Shown: positions 1-5,222, counted from the first letter of the stretch. The stretch: 5,479 bases of DNA from JAIBJN01 sp035461525 (GCA_035461525.1 DATHVD010000012.1:1-5479); one strand, 5' to 3'. Numbers and translations are program-made. The notes: generated by a model not told the origin, from the letters alone.

Positions 1-193
1 TGTTCGAGAGGCCCCACTCCGCGCCGAAGACGGGAAGCGTGAAGCCGACGAGGAGGATCTCCATGGCGACGAACGTCCACGCCACCCCGGTGACGAGAAC
101 GGCGCGCCGGTGGAAGCGCGTGAAGCCGCCCGCCCGAAGCACGTCCTCGACGTTTCGCGAGCCGGCAGGGGGTGCGGGTGCCGCGACCGACAC
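1..193 (-). CDS. MFS transporter, N-terminal fragment (runs off left edge)
   Basis: The first 64 codons of a minus-strand gene continue past the left edge. After a short Ala/Pro-rich leader and a charged stretch (RNVEDVLRAGGFTRFHRR), the protein enters a hydrophobic segment (AVLVTGVAWTFVAMEILLVG, about residues 31-50) and then FTLPVFGAEWGLS. This FHRR, first membrane helix, LPxxxxEWGLS layout is typical of the start of sugar/aromatic-acid type major facilitator transporters (NiaP-like and AAHS groups), which are 12-TM proton-coupled or facilitated carriers of the inner membrane. I chose the GTG start at 193-191 because AAGGAG lies six bases upstream at 205-200. In many relatives the first helix carries an acidic residue in the WxFDAxD position; here it reads WTFVAMEI, so the usual first Asp is replaced by Val. 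The substrate cannot be told from this fragment. The gene follows the peptidase gene on the same strand after a 56-bp gap. Confidence 0.75.
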   Translation of the reverse strand, partial: MSVAAPAPPAGSRNVEDVLRAGGFTRFHRRAVLVTGVAWTFVAMEILLVGFTLPVFGAEWGLSN

Positions 194-199
194 GCTGAG

Positions 200-214
200 C
201 TCCTTCGGAGAAGG
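200..214 (-). promoter_or_regulatory. Shine-Dalgarno of the MFS gene in a small hairpin
   Basis: On the minus strand AAGGAG (205-200) sits six bases before the GTG start of the MFS gene. CCTTC (214-210) and GAAGG (206-202) are perfect complements around a three-base loop, so most of this ribosome binding site could be paired in a 5-bp hairpin. The ribosome site itself is clear; any regulatory role of the hairpin is only a possibility. Confidence 0.5.
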
Positions 215-218
215 TTTG

Positions 219-231
219 CGCCTAGCAGGCG
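219..231 (-). other. Small inverted repeat between peptidase and MFS genes
   Basis: CGCCT-AGC-AGGCG forms a perfect 5-bp stem with a three-base loop in the 56-bp gap after the peptidase stop. It is not followed by a T-run on the minus strand, so it is at best a weak terminator or a 5'-leader hairpin of the MFS gene. Confidence 0.25.
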
Positions 232-249
232 ATAACTGGCGCGAGCAGT

Positions 250-933
250 CTACCGGTTGCTCAGGAAGACCAGCGCGTAGTACAGGAGCTGCGAGAGCGC
301 CGCGAGGGCGCCGGCGACGTACGTGAGCGCGGCGGCGCGGAGCACCTGCCGGACTCCCCCGACCTCGCCGGCGGAGACGAGCCCGAGGTTGCCGAGCTGG
401 ACTGCGGCCCGCTTGGAGGCGTCGAACTCGACCGGGAGCGTGACGAAGTGGAAGAGCACGGCGAGCGCGTAGAGGACGAGCGCGATTCCGATCAGCCCGA
501 ACATGTTCAGGAAGGCGCCCGCGAGCAGCAGCCAGATCCACGCGCTCGAGGCGAACGCCACGGCCGGGAACATGGCCGAGCGGAGCTGCATGAACGCCCA
601 GCGCTCGGCGTGCTGGATCGCGTGGCCGGTCTCGTGCGCCGCGACGGCGGCCGCGCTCACCGATCGGCCGGCGAAGACCGGCTCGGAGAGGTGCACGGAG
701 CGCTTGCGCGGGTCGTAGTGGTCGGAGAGCGCGCCGCCCATCGAGGGCTCGACGGGGACGTCGTGCAGCCCGTTGGCGTCGAGGATGGCGCGGGCGACCT
801 GGGCGCCGGAGAGGCCGTTTCCGATCTCGATCTGCGCGTTGCGGGCGAACGTCCGCTTCAGGTACGCCTGGACGAGGAGCCCGAAGACGAGCGGCGGGAT
901 CAGGAACGCGAGGTAGAGCGCGAAGCCGTCCAT
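250..933 (-). CDS. YugP-type membrane zinc metallopeptidase
   Basis: A 227-residue protein of the Zn_peptidase_2 / YugP family (putative neutral zinc metallopeptidases), whose members are usually about 225 residues. The zinc motif HETGH is at residues 100-104 within VAAHETGHAIQHAE. Upstream is the family block DHYDPRKRSVHLSEPVFAGRS (about 71-91), and downstream is LPVEFDAS (about 166-173), whose Glu is the expected third zinc ligand. Hydrophobic stretches near residues 4-23, 122-142, 145-166 and 204-223 fit an integral membrane protein with the active site between the first and second segments. The physiological substrate of the family is unknown. The frame stays open upstream to 1050, but I start at ATG 933-931: the homologous N-terminus (MDGFALYLAF) begins there, the extra 39 residues are Arg/Pro-rich shadow sequence, and a TAGGAT hexamer lies seven bases upstream. 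It is divergent from the MOSC gene and followed by the MFS gene on the same strand. Confidence 0.92.
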   Translation of the reverse strand: MDGFALYLAFLIPPLVFGLLVQAYLKRTFARNAQIEIGNGLSGAQVARAILDANGLHDVPVEPSMGGALSDHYDPRKRSVHLSEPVFAGRSVSAAAVAAHETGHAIQHAERWAFMQLRSAMFPAVAFASSAWIWLLLAGAFLNMFGLIGIALVLYALAVLFHFVTLPVEFDASKRAAVQLGNLGLVSAGEVGGVRQVLRAAALTYVAGALAALSQLLYYALVFLSNR

Positions 934-940
934 CGCTCGG

Positions 941-946
941 ATCCTA
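941..946 (-). promoter_or_regulatory. -10 hexamer of peptidase gene (probably leaderless)
   Basis: TAGGAT on the minus strand matches the actinobacterial -10 consensus TANNNT and ends seven bases before ATG 933. That spacing would put the transcription start on or next to the start codon. The same bases contain AGGA, which could instead act as a modest Shine-Dalgarno eight bases from the ATG, so leaderless and leadered readings compete here. I see no convincing -35 box. Confidence 0.45.
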
Positions 947-1064
947 GATGGTCGATCGGTGCTTGGGGGTTCTGCGACCGAGACCGAGCAGGGCGTCGCG
1001 GTCGTCCACAGCGCACGCGCCTGAAGTGCCGTTCGACCGTCTGGCCGCACGATCGGCGCGAGGG

Positions 1065-1070
1065 TACGGT
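1065..1070 (+). promoter_or_regulatory. -10 hexamer of MOSC gene (probably leaderless)
   Basis: TACGGT fits TANNNT and is exactly six bases from the GTG at 1077. The nearest purine-rich stretch (AGGG at 1061-1064) is 12 bases away, too far for a good ribosome site, which favours a leaderless transcript. No clear -35 box is visible. Confidence 0.5.
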
Positions 1071-1076
1071 GCAGGC

Positions 1077-1730
1077 GTGCCGGGATCGGTCCTCTCCGTC
1101 AACGTCGGCGCGCCGCGGGAGATCGAGTGGCTCGACCACCGGGCCTCGACCGCGATCTGGAAGGAACCGGTAACCGGCCGCGTCGCGCTGGCCGGGGTCA
1201 ACCTCGCCGGCGACAACCAGGCCGACCGCCGCTTCCACGGCGGTCCCGACAAGGCGGTCTACGCGTACGGGCGCGAGGACTACGACTGGTGGGAGGAGGA
1301 GCTCGGGCGCGGGCTCGCGCCCGGGACGTTCGGGGAGAACCTGACCGTCGCCGGCGTGGACGTGACCGGGGCAGCCGTCGGGGAGCGCTGGTCGGTCGGC
1401 TCGACCGTGCTCGAAGTCGCCGGCCCCCGCATCCCCTGCTGGAAGCTCGGCGCGCGCATGAGCGACCCTGCCTTCCCCGTCACGTTCGCCGCCGCCGGGC
1501 GGCCGGGGGCCTATCTCCGCGTCGTCGCCGAGGGCGAGCTGGGGGCCGGCGACGAGATCGAGGTCGTGCGCACGCCGGGGCGCCTCCTCACGGTAGGCCG
1601 CGTCGCGTCGATCTACCACCTGAATCGCGCTGACGCGCCCGAGCTGCTGGCCGTCCCCGAGCTGGGCGTCGAATGGCGGGCATGGGCCGAGGAGCGCGTC
1701 GGCGGCGCCGAGCACGCCCTCCCTGGTTAG
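1077..1730 (+). CDS. MOSC domain protein (YiiM-like)
   Basis: A 217-residue MOSC-domain protein resembling E. coli YiiM (224 residues), a molybdenum-cofactor-dependent enzyme tied to reduction of N-hydroxylated bases such as 6-hydroxylaminopurine. Visible family blocks are GVNLAGDNQADRRFHGGPDKAVYAY (about residues 40-64, quoted here only as a landmark with HGG at 54-56), GTFGENLTVAG (83-93) and GPRIPCWKL (116-124). Cys121 in the last block is the invariant MOSC cysteine expected to bind the cofactor molybdenum. The tail from about residue 168 (LLTVGRVASIYHL...) matches the YiiM-type 3-alpha domain. The frame is open upstream to 948, but the conserved protein begins at SVLSVNVG, so I take GTG 1077, which also has a -10 box six bases upstream. 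It is soluble, with no signal peptide. It is divergent from the peptidase and shares a four-base stop overlap with the convergent glycosyltransferase. The exact substrate is inferred by family only. Confidence 0.9.
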   Translation: MPGSVLSVNVGAPREIEWLDHRASTAIWKEPVTGRVALAGVNLAGDNQADRRFHGGPDKAVYAYGREDYDWWEEELGRGLAPGTFGENLTVAGVDVTGAAVGERWSVGSTVLEVAGPRIPCWKLGARMSDPAFPVTFAAAGRPGAYLRVVAEGELGAGDEIEVVRTPGRLLTVGRVASIYHLNRADAPELLAVPELGVEWRAWAEERVGGAEHALPG

Positions 1731-2449
1731 CCTCGGCCCCGGCGGCGGTAGAGGAGCAGCGTGCCGATGACCGTGAGGACGAGGAGCAGCGCCTTCTTCC
1801 CGGCGAGCTTCGAGTCGCCCCCGGCCCGCGCCCGCATGTGCACCGGCACCTCCTCGACGCGGAGCCCGGCGTCGCGCAGGCGCAGGAGGCCCTCCACCTC
1901 GGGCGCGCCCGTCCCGTACGGCTTCCCGAGGACGGGCATCGCCTTCGCGTTGACGGCGTAGAGCCCGCTCGTCGCGTCGCCGAAGCGCCGGCCGAGGGCG
2001 ACGCCCATGGCGCGGCGGAGGACGGACGTGCCGAGCATGCGCGCGGGGCTCGGCCGGTAGCGGTACGGCTCGTAGCCGTCGCCCGAGACGAAGCGCGAGC
2101 CGACGGCGACGTCGCACTCGCCCGAGCGGACGCGCTCGAGCAGGCGAGCCAGCTCGGCGACGGGATGCTGGCCGTCGGCGTCCACGCGTCCGCAGTAGGC
2201 GTACCCGTGCTCCGCCGCCCATGCGTACCCGGCGGCGACGCCGTAGGGGAGGCCCCGGTTCTCGCCGAAGCTCTCGACGGCGGCGCTGTGCTCGCGCGCG
2301 ACCCGGGCCGTGCCGTCGGTCGAGCCGTCGTCGACGACGAGCACGTCGGCCTCGGGTAGCAGGGTCGCGATCTCCGCGAGGACGGCAGGGAGGTTCTCCT
2401 CCTCGTTCCAGGCCGGGACGAAGACGAGGGTTTCCTGCTCTCCGCTCAC
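1727..2449 (-). CDS. Family 2 glycosyltransferase (DPM1-like, C-terminal TM)
   Basis: A 240-residue GT-A fold glycosyltransferase of family 2, closest in pattern to dolichyl/polyprenyl-phosphate mannose synthase-type enzymes that move a sugar from a nucleotide donor to a lipid carrier at the inner face of the membrane. Motifs in order are VPAWNEEENLP (11-21), VVDDGSTDGT (38-47) for nucleotide binding, GENRGLPYG (62-70), the metal-binding DADGQHP (90-96), GSRF (117-120) and DATSGLYAVN (158-167). Residues 220-234 (ALLLVLTVIGTLLLY) form one hydrophobic segment followed by RRRGRG, so it probably anchors to the membrane through its C-terminus. Start is GTG 2449-2447: an in-frame TAG three codons upstream (2461-2459) prevents a longer protein, and that TAG is also part of the -10 hexamer. 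Divergent from the channel gene. No cell-envelope genes flank it, so the acceptor is unknown. Confidence 0.9.
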   Translation of the reverse strand: MSGEQETLVFVPAWNEEENLPAVLAEIATLLPEADVLVVDDGSTDGTARVAREHSAAVESFGENRGLPYGVAAGYAWAAEHGYAYCGRVDADGQHPVAELARLLERVRSGECDVAVGSRFVSGDGYEPYRYRPSPARMLGTSVLRRAMGVALGRRFGDATSGLYAVNAKAMPVLGKPYGTGAPEVEGLLRLRDAGLRVEEVPVHMRARAGGDSKLAGKKALLLVLTVIGTLLLYRRRGRG

Positions 2450-2455
2450 CTCGGG

Positions 2456-2461
2456 AGGCTA
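2456..2461 (-). promoter_or_regulatory. -10 hexamer of glycosyltransferase gene (probably leaderless)
   Basis: TAGCCT on the minus strand fits TANNNT and ends six bases before GTG 2449. The spacer CCCGAG holds no usable Shine-Dalgarno at normal distance, so a transcript starting at the GTG is the simplest reading. It lies in the 60-bp divergent gap shared with the channel gene. Confidence 0.45.
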
Positions 2462-2509
2462 TCGCGCCGGACCGGAAGGCAGGCGCCGTTCGAGGGCGAA
2501 TACACCGGC

Positions 2510-2938
2510 GTGGCATCCGACCCCTCCCCCCGGGCCCCGCGGCTCCTGGGCCTCGAGCTCACCGCTCGGAGCGCCGGCTTTGCGATCGCCGCCTTCACCC
2601 TGCTCGCGACGATCGTGGGCGGCGTCGTCATCTGGGCGGTCGACCGCGAGGACTTCCCGACGCTGGGCAGGGCGCTCTGGTGGGCGGCCCAGACCGTGAC
2701 GACCGTCGGCTACGGCGACGTCGTCCCCTCCGACCCGAAGGGGCAGGTGATCGCGGTCCTCGTCATCCTCGTCGGCATCGGCTTCGTCACCGTCGTCACG
2801 GCCGCGATCACGGCCTCCTTCGTCGAGAGCGCGCGCCGACGCCTCCGCGGCGAGGACACGGAGGAGGCCCAGCGCCGCTTCGACGAGCTTGCCGAGCGTC
2901 TCGACCGCATCGAGGCGGCTCTCAGGGAACGACCGTAG
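2510..2938 (+). CDS. Two-TM potassium channel (Ion_trans_2)
   Basis: A 142-residue small potassium channel subunit of the KcsA-like Ion_trans_2 type. Residues 22-43 form the first membrane helix, 54-64 the pore helix (GRALWWAAQTV), TTVGYGD at 64-70 is the K+ selectivity filter, and 79-104 is the second helix. Such subunits assemble as tetramers in the cytoplasmic membrane. The tail (about 106-142) is charged; EEAQRRFDELAERLDRIEAAL has hydrophobic residues in heptad positions and probably forms a cytoplasmic coiled coil that helps tetramerise, as in KcsA-type channels. There is no RCK or cyclic-nucleotide domain, so gating (pH, voltage or lipid) cannot be told. Start is GTG 2510-2512; the only upstream purine tract (GAGGG at 2492-2496) is 13 bases away, and TACACC three bases upstream is not a good -10, so initiation is less clear than for its neighbours. 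The 3' end overlaps the convergent TerC gene by 17 bp. Confidence 0.92.
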   Translation: MASDPSPRAPRLLGLELTARSAGFAIAAFTLLATIVGGVVIWAVDREDFPTLGRALWWAAQTVTTVGYGDVVPSDPKGQVIAVLVILVGIGFVTVVTAAITASFVESARRRLRGEDTEEAQRRFDELAERLDRIEAALRERP

Positions 2939-3857
2939 CCGGCTCCTCGCGGCGCGCGCGCAAGAGTGAGGCGCCGATGGCCCCTCCGAGCAGGGTGACG
3001 ATGACCACGAGCGAGAGCCAGACGGGCACGTGGAAGACGTCCGAGAGCGTCATCTTCGCCCCGACGAAGATGAGGATCGCCGCGAGCCCGACGTTCAGGT
3101 ACCGGAACTTCCCCATCATCCCCGCGAGCACGAAGTAGAGGGCCGCGAGGCCGAGGAGCGAGAAGGCGTTCGCCGCGTAGACGATGAACGTGTCCCGCGT
3201 GACGGCGAAGATCGCCGGGATCGAGTCCACGGCGAAGACGACGTCGAAGGTCGCCACGAGCACGAGCGCGGCGACCATGGGCGTCGCGTACCGCTTGCCG
3301 TTCTCGCGCACGACGAGCCGATCCTCCCGGTAGTGGTCGGTCAGCGGCACGACCCGGCGCAGCAGCTTCAGGACGGGGTTCCGCTCGGGATGGATCTCGA
3401 CCCCGGAGTGCCGGGCCATGCGGATGCCGGTGACCACGAGGAAGATCCCGAACACGTAGATCGTGTAGTGGAAGGCCTCGAGGAGAGCCGCGCCCGCGAG
3501 GATGAAGAGCCCGCGCAGGACGATCGCGCCGACGATGCCCCAGAAGATGACGCGACGCTGGAAGGCGGCGGGAACTGCGAAGTACGCGAAGATCAGCGCG
3601 AAGACGAAGAGGTTGTCGACCGAGAGCGACTTCTCGATCAGGAAGCCGGCGAAGTACTCGCCAGCGGGCACGCGCCCCTGCCAGAGCCAGAGAAAGCCGC
3701 CGAAGGCGACGCCGAGCGCGGTCCAGCCGATGCTCCACGCGACGGCCCGGCGAAGCGGGATCTCCTCCCCCCGATTCCCGAACGCAACGAGGTCGACGAT
3801 CAGCATCCCGACGACGAAGACGCCGAACGCCACCCACATCCACACCTCGAGCTGCAC
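2922..3857 (-). CDS. TerC-family membrane protein, probable Mn2+ exporter
   Basis: A 311-residue multi-pass protein of the TerC family (Alx, YkoY/MeeF relatives), now understood mainly as manganese exporters of the cytoplasmic membrane; older annotations read tellurium resistance. Family signatures are the acidic VDLVAFG in the first helix (21-27), EKSLSVDNLFVFALIF (75-90), FDVVFAVDSIPAIFAVT (204-220) with its conserved Asp, and NAFSLLGLAALYF (230-242). About eight hydrophobic segments are visible, with a hydrophilic loop near 148-190. Length fits the long Alx-like form. Start is GTG 3857-3855, preceded by AGGAGG at 3868-3863, five bases away, the strongest ribosome site in the window. The upstream leader carries a manganese riboswitch, which strongly supports a manganese role over tellurite. 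The gene converges on the channel gene with a 17-bp overlap and lies downstream of the arsR/SRPBCC operon on the same strand. Confidence 0.93.
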   Translation of the reverse strand: MQLEVWMWVAFGVFVVGMLIVDLVAFGNRGEEIPLRRAVAWSIGWTALGVAFGGFLWLWQGRVPAGEYFAGFLIEKSLSVDNLFVFALIFAYFAVPAAFQRRVIFWGIVGAIVLRGLFILAGAALLEAFHYTIYVFGIFLVVTGIRMARHSGVEIHPERNPVLKLLRRVVPLTDHYREDRLVVRENGKRYATPMVAALVLVATFDVVFAVDSIPAIFAVTRDTFIVYAANAFSLLGLAALYFVLAGMMGKFRYLNVGLAAILIFVGAKMTLSDVFHVPVWLSLVVIVTLLGGAIGASLLRARREEPATVVP

Positions 3858-3858
3858 G

Positions 3859-3894
3859 GAGACCTCCTCGTCGCTTCCCGATGACGAAGGTCTC
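3859..3894 (-). promoter_or_regulatory. Shine-Dalgarno-sequestering hairpin (riboswitch expression platform)
   Basis: On the minus strand GAGACCT (3894-3888) is fully complementary to AGGTCTC (3865-3859), and TCGTC (3887-3883) to GACGA (3872-3868). The result is a 12-bp stem with a two-base bulge (GG, 3867-3866) and a ten-base loop. The stem swallows the AGGAGG ribosome site of the TerC gene (3868-3863). Its 5' arm is the same sequence as the conserved 3' end of the aptamer, so the two folds exclude each other. Confidence 0.7.
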
Positions 3895-3974
3895 TCCCGC
3901 CGCTCGAGGCGGCCGGCACGCCGGGCCGCGAGGCCGGAATGACGACGTACCGCTCGGGGATACTCCCCTGCGCT
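3883..3974 (-). promoter_or_regulatory. yybP-ykoY manganese riboswitch aptamer
   Basis: The leader of the TerC gene shows the conserved pieces of the yybP-ykoY (Mn2+) riboswitch in order. GGGGAGTA lies at 3968-3961. A short P2 hairpin follows (GTA at 3963-3961 with TAC at 3949-3947, plus two C-G pairs), then CGTCGTCATTC (3947-3937), then GC-rich hairpins (for example GCCGC-CTCGA-GCGGC). Last is GAGACCTTCG (3894-3885). P1 forms between 3972-3967 (CGCAGG) and 3890-3885 (CCTTCG), with one mismatch (C3970/T3887). In known members the two conserved loops dock and bind Mn2+ and Mg2+, and the genes controlled are Mn exporters, as here. A -10 box just upstream would start transcription at the 5' base of P1. 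The call is from sequence pattern; no covariance model was run. Confidence 0.85.
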
Positions 3975-3980
3975 CGCCCG

Positions 3981-3986
3981 AGCGTA
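3981..3986 (-). promoter_or_regulatory. -10 hexamer for riboswitch-TerC transcript
   Basis: TACGCT on the minus strand fits TANNNT. A start 6-7 bases downstream falls at about 3974, the first base of the riboswitch, so the TerC unit could have its own promoter in the 27 bp between the preceding stop codon and the aptamer. The -35 region overlaps the end of the SRPBCC gene and is not recognisable. Read-through from the upstream operon is also possible. Confidence 0.4.
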
Positions 3987-3991
3987 GCAGC

Positions 3992-4007
3992 CCGCTAGCG
4001 GCTAGCG
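3992..4007. repeat. Palindrome and 7-bp tandem duplication at TerC promoter
   Basis: CCGCTAGCGG (3992-4001) is a perfect 10-bp palindrome. GCTAGCG occurs twice in tandem (3994-4000 and 4001-4007), the second copy containing the stop codon of the SRPBCC gene. It lies immediately upstream of the -10 box of the TerC transcript. It could be a small operator or a slippage duplication. Confidence 0.35.
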
Positions 4008-4439
4008 ACGGTCGAGGATCGCCGCGAGGCGCGCCAGGTCGCCTGCGATCCCGCGCCGGACCGCGAGGGAGAGCAAGGGGCCCGCGATCCTGTAGAAGCC
4101 GGACGCGTCGCCGCGCGCTCGGATGCGGACCAGCGTGCCTCCGTCCGCGTCCTCGAGCTCGTACTCGACCTCCATGGGGAACGGGGCGACGACCGAGCGC
4201 ATCAGGAGGCGCCGGCCGGGCTCGAGCTCGGCCACCTCGTTCACGTAGTCCACGCGGCGGCCGAGGAAGCTCGCGGTGCGCCGCACGCGGGCGCCGGTAC
4301 CGAACGGCTCCTCCGTGAGGAGCTCCACTCCCGTGAGCGCGCCGATCCAGTCCGGGTCGTTGCGCCAGTCGAACATGTACGCGGCGGCCTCGTCCCGCGA
4401 CCGGGCGACGACCGTCTCCACGGTCACGTCGGTGCTCAC
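4002..4439 (-). CDS. SRPBCC family protein (polyketide cyclase/START-like)
   Basis: A 145-residue SRPBCC (Bet v 1/START-like helix-grip) protein that probably binds a small hydrophobic ligand in the cytosol. The fold pattern is visible: an N-terminal strand (TDVTVETVVARSRDEAAAYMFDWRN, spanning about residues 3-27), the WIGALTGVEL segment typical of polyketide_cyc2 members, the strands GARVRRTASFLGRRVDYVNEV (49-69) and RLLMRSVVAPFPMEVEYEL (77-95), and a long C-terminal helix (about 118-143). I choose GTG 4439 rather than the upstream ATG 4493. GTG overlaps the stop of the preceding gene in the four-base GTGA arrangement, it has GGAGG four bases upstream (4448-4444), and the extra 18 residues of the longer form have no family character. 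Third gene of the arsR operon, translationally coupled to the second. Ligand or reaction unknown. Confidence 0.85.
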   Translation of the reverse strand: MSTDVTVETVVARSRDEAAAYMFDWRNDPDWIGALTGVELLTEEPFGTGARVRRTASFLGRRVDYVNEVAELEPGRRLLMRSVVAPFPMEVEYELEDADGGTLVRIRARGDASGFYRIAGPLLSLAVRRGIAGDLARLAAILDRR

Positions 4440-4903
4440 GTCTCCTCCCGCGCGAAGCCGCGCCGCTCGAGGCTGTCGAGGCAGCCGGTCCATCCCTCCG
4501 AGTGCAGGTCGCGGATCCGGCCGTCCGCGAAACCACGGTGCGTGAGGACGACGAGCGTCGCGCCGTCGTCCGTCTCGAGGAAGTCGACTGCGACGTGCGT
4601 GCCCTCGCTTCCGCGCATGAGGTCAGGCTTCCCCTCCCAGGTCCACGTGTACTCGAGGCGCTCCGGCGGCCGGACCTCGCCGTACGTGCCGACCACCGCG
4701 TGCGTCGCGCCGGTCTCCCCGTCGTGCATGGCGAGCCGGTAGCTACCGCCCGCGCGCAGGTCGACCTCGGCGTCGGCCCCGGTCCAGCCTGCGGCCGCGG
4801 CCCACCACTCGCGCAGAACCTCCGGGTTCGTCCAGGCGTCGAAGACGCGTTCCCGCGGCGCCTCGAAACGGCGCTGCAGGCGGAGGACGACCTCCTCAGC
4901 CAT
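4436..4903 (-). CDS. SRPBCC protein, AHSA1/CalC-like
   Basis: A 155-residue protein of the AHSA1 (activator of Hsp90 ATPase 1-like) branch of the SRPBCC superfamily. In bacteria this branch is a small stand-alone lipid- or metabolite-binding domain, usually paired with an ArsR regulator. Diagnostic stretches are APRERVFDAWTNPEVLREWW (15-34), DLRAGGSYRLAMHDG (48-62), VVGTYGEVRPPERLEYTW (70-87) and HSEGWTGCLDSLERR (134-148). It differs clearly from the third gene, so the pair is not a simple recent duplication. Start ATG 4903 overlaps the stop of the arsR-type gene by eight bases, with GGAG four bases upstream (4911-4908), and its own stop overlaps the next start by four bases, so all three are translated as one unit. 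Function is unknown; an Hsp90 link is only a domain name here. Confidence 0.9.
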   Translation of the reverse strand: MAEEVVLRLQRRFEAPRERVFDAWTNPEVLREWWAAAAGWTGADAEVDLRAGGSYRLAMHDGETGATHAVVGTYGEVRPPERLEYTWTWEGKPDLMRGSEGTHVAVDFLETDDGATLVVLTHRGFADGRIRDLHSEGWTGCLDSLERRGFAREET

Positions 4904-5222
4904 CGCGCTCCAGCTGCCGCTCCACCGCGTCGAACTTGGCTTCCCAGAGCGCGCGATGTCGCTCGAGCCAGACCGCGGCGCCGTCGAGCGCGTCCGGGCG
5001 CAGGCGCAGGCGGTGCTCGCGCCCGTGCACGGCGCGGCCGACGAGGCCCGCCTCCTCGAGCACCTTCACGTGCTTCGAGATCGCCGGCTTCGAGAGCGCG
5101 AGCCCGTGCGCCGCCTCGGCGACCGGCGCCGGCCCGCGGGCGAGCCGCTCCACGATCGCGCGCCTCGCCGGGTGCGCGAGCGCCAGGAAGCTGCGATCGA
5201 GGGCCGGCTCACTGTTCACCAT
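4896..5222 (-). CDS. ArsR-family HTH repressor
   Basis: A 108-residue ArsR/SmtB-type winged-helix DNA-binding protein. ALAHPARRAIVERLARG (15-30) is the classic first helix, LALSKPAISKHVKVLEEAGLV (41-61) the helix-turn-helix with its recognition helix, and GREHRLRLRPDAL (67-79) the wing. The C-terminal WLERHRALWEAKFDAVERQLE (about 85-105) is the dimerisation helix common in SRPBCC-linked ArsR proteins. There is no cysteine in the whole protein and no ELCVCDL metal box, so classical thiol-based arsenic or cadmium sensing is excluded; an SdpR-like autorepressor or a sensor of an unknown ligand is more likely. ATG 5222 is the first codon and follows a TATAGT hexamer by seven bases. It heads the three-gene operon and its start lies within a perfect inverted repeat, implying autorepression. 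Confidence 0.92.
   Translation of the reverse strand: MVNSEPALDRSFLALAHPARRAIVERLARGPAPVAEAAHGLALSKPAISKHVKVLEEAGLVGRAVHGREHRLRLRPDALDGAAVWLERHRALWEAKFDAVERQLERDG

Noticed and set aside
934..1050. N-terminal extension of the peptidase to the upstream ATG at 1050
   Set aside because: The 39 extra residues are Pro/Arg/Ser-rich and unlike the family, whose N-terminus starts at the hydrophobic MDGFALY segment; a -10 hexamer lies inside the extension.
448..1173. Plus-strand open frame antisense to the peptidase gene
   Set aside because: Arg/Glu-rich shadow of a clear YugP-type gene and extends across a divergent promoter region.
900..2516. Minus-strand open frame of 538 codons
   Set aside because: It is Arg/Pro-rich with no family motif and covers the well-supported MOSC and glycosyltransferase genes in other frames; a typical high-GC shadow.
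2922..3857. Tellurium resistance function for the TerC-family gene
   Set aside because: No ter cluster (TerD/TerZ-type genes) is nearby, and the manganese riboswitch points to Mn2+ export.
3030..3884. Plus-strand acidic Glu/Asp-rich open frame antisense to TerC
   Set aside because: Its composition is what the reverse complement of a high-GC membrane protein gene gives; no start signal and no recognisable domain.
2710..4536. Minus-strand open frame of 608 codons
   Set aside because: It crosses the channel, TerC, riboswitch and SRPBCC regions out of frame and is Arg/Gly/Ala low-complexity. The in-frame proteins in the same region carry clear family motifs.
4896..5222. Arsenic/cadmium-sensing role for the ArsR-type protein
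   Set aside because: The protein has no cysteine and no metal box, and no arsenic or heavy-metal resistance gene lies in the operon.
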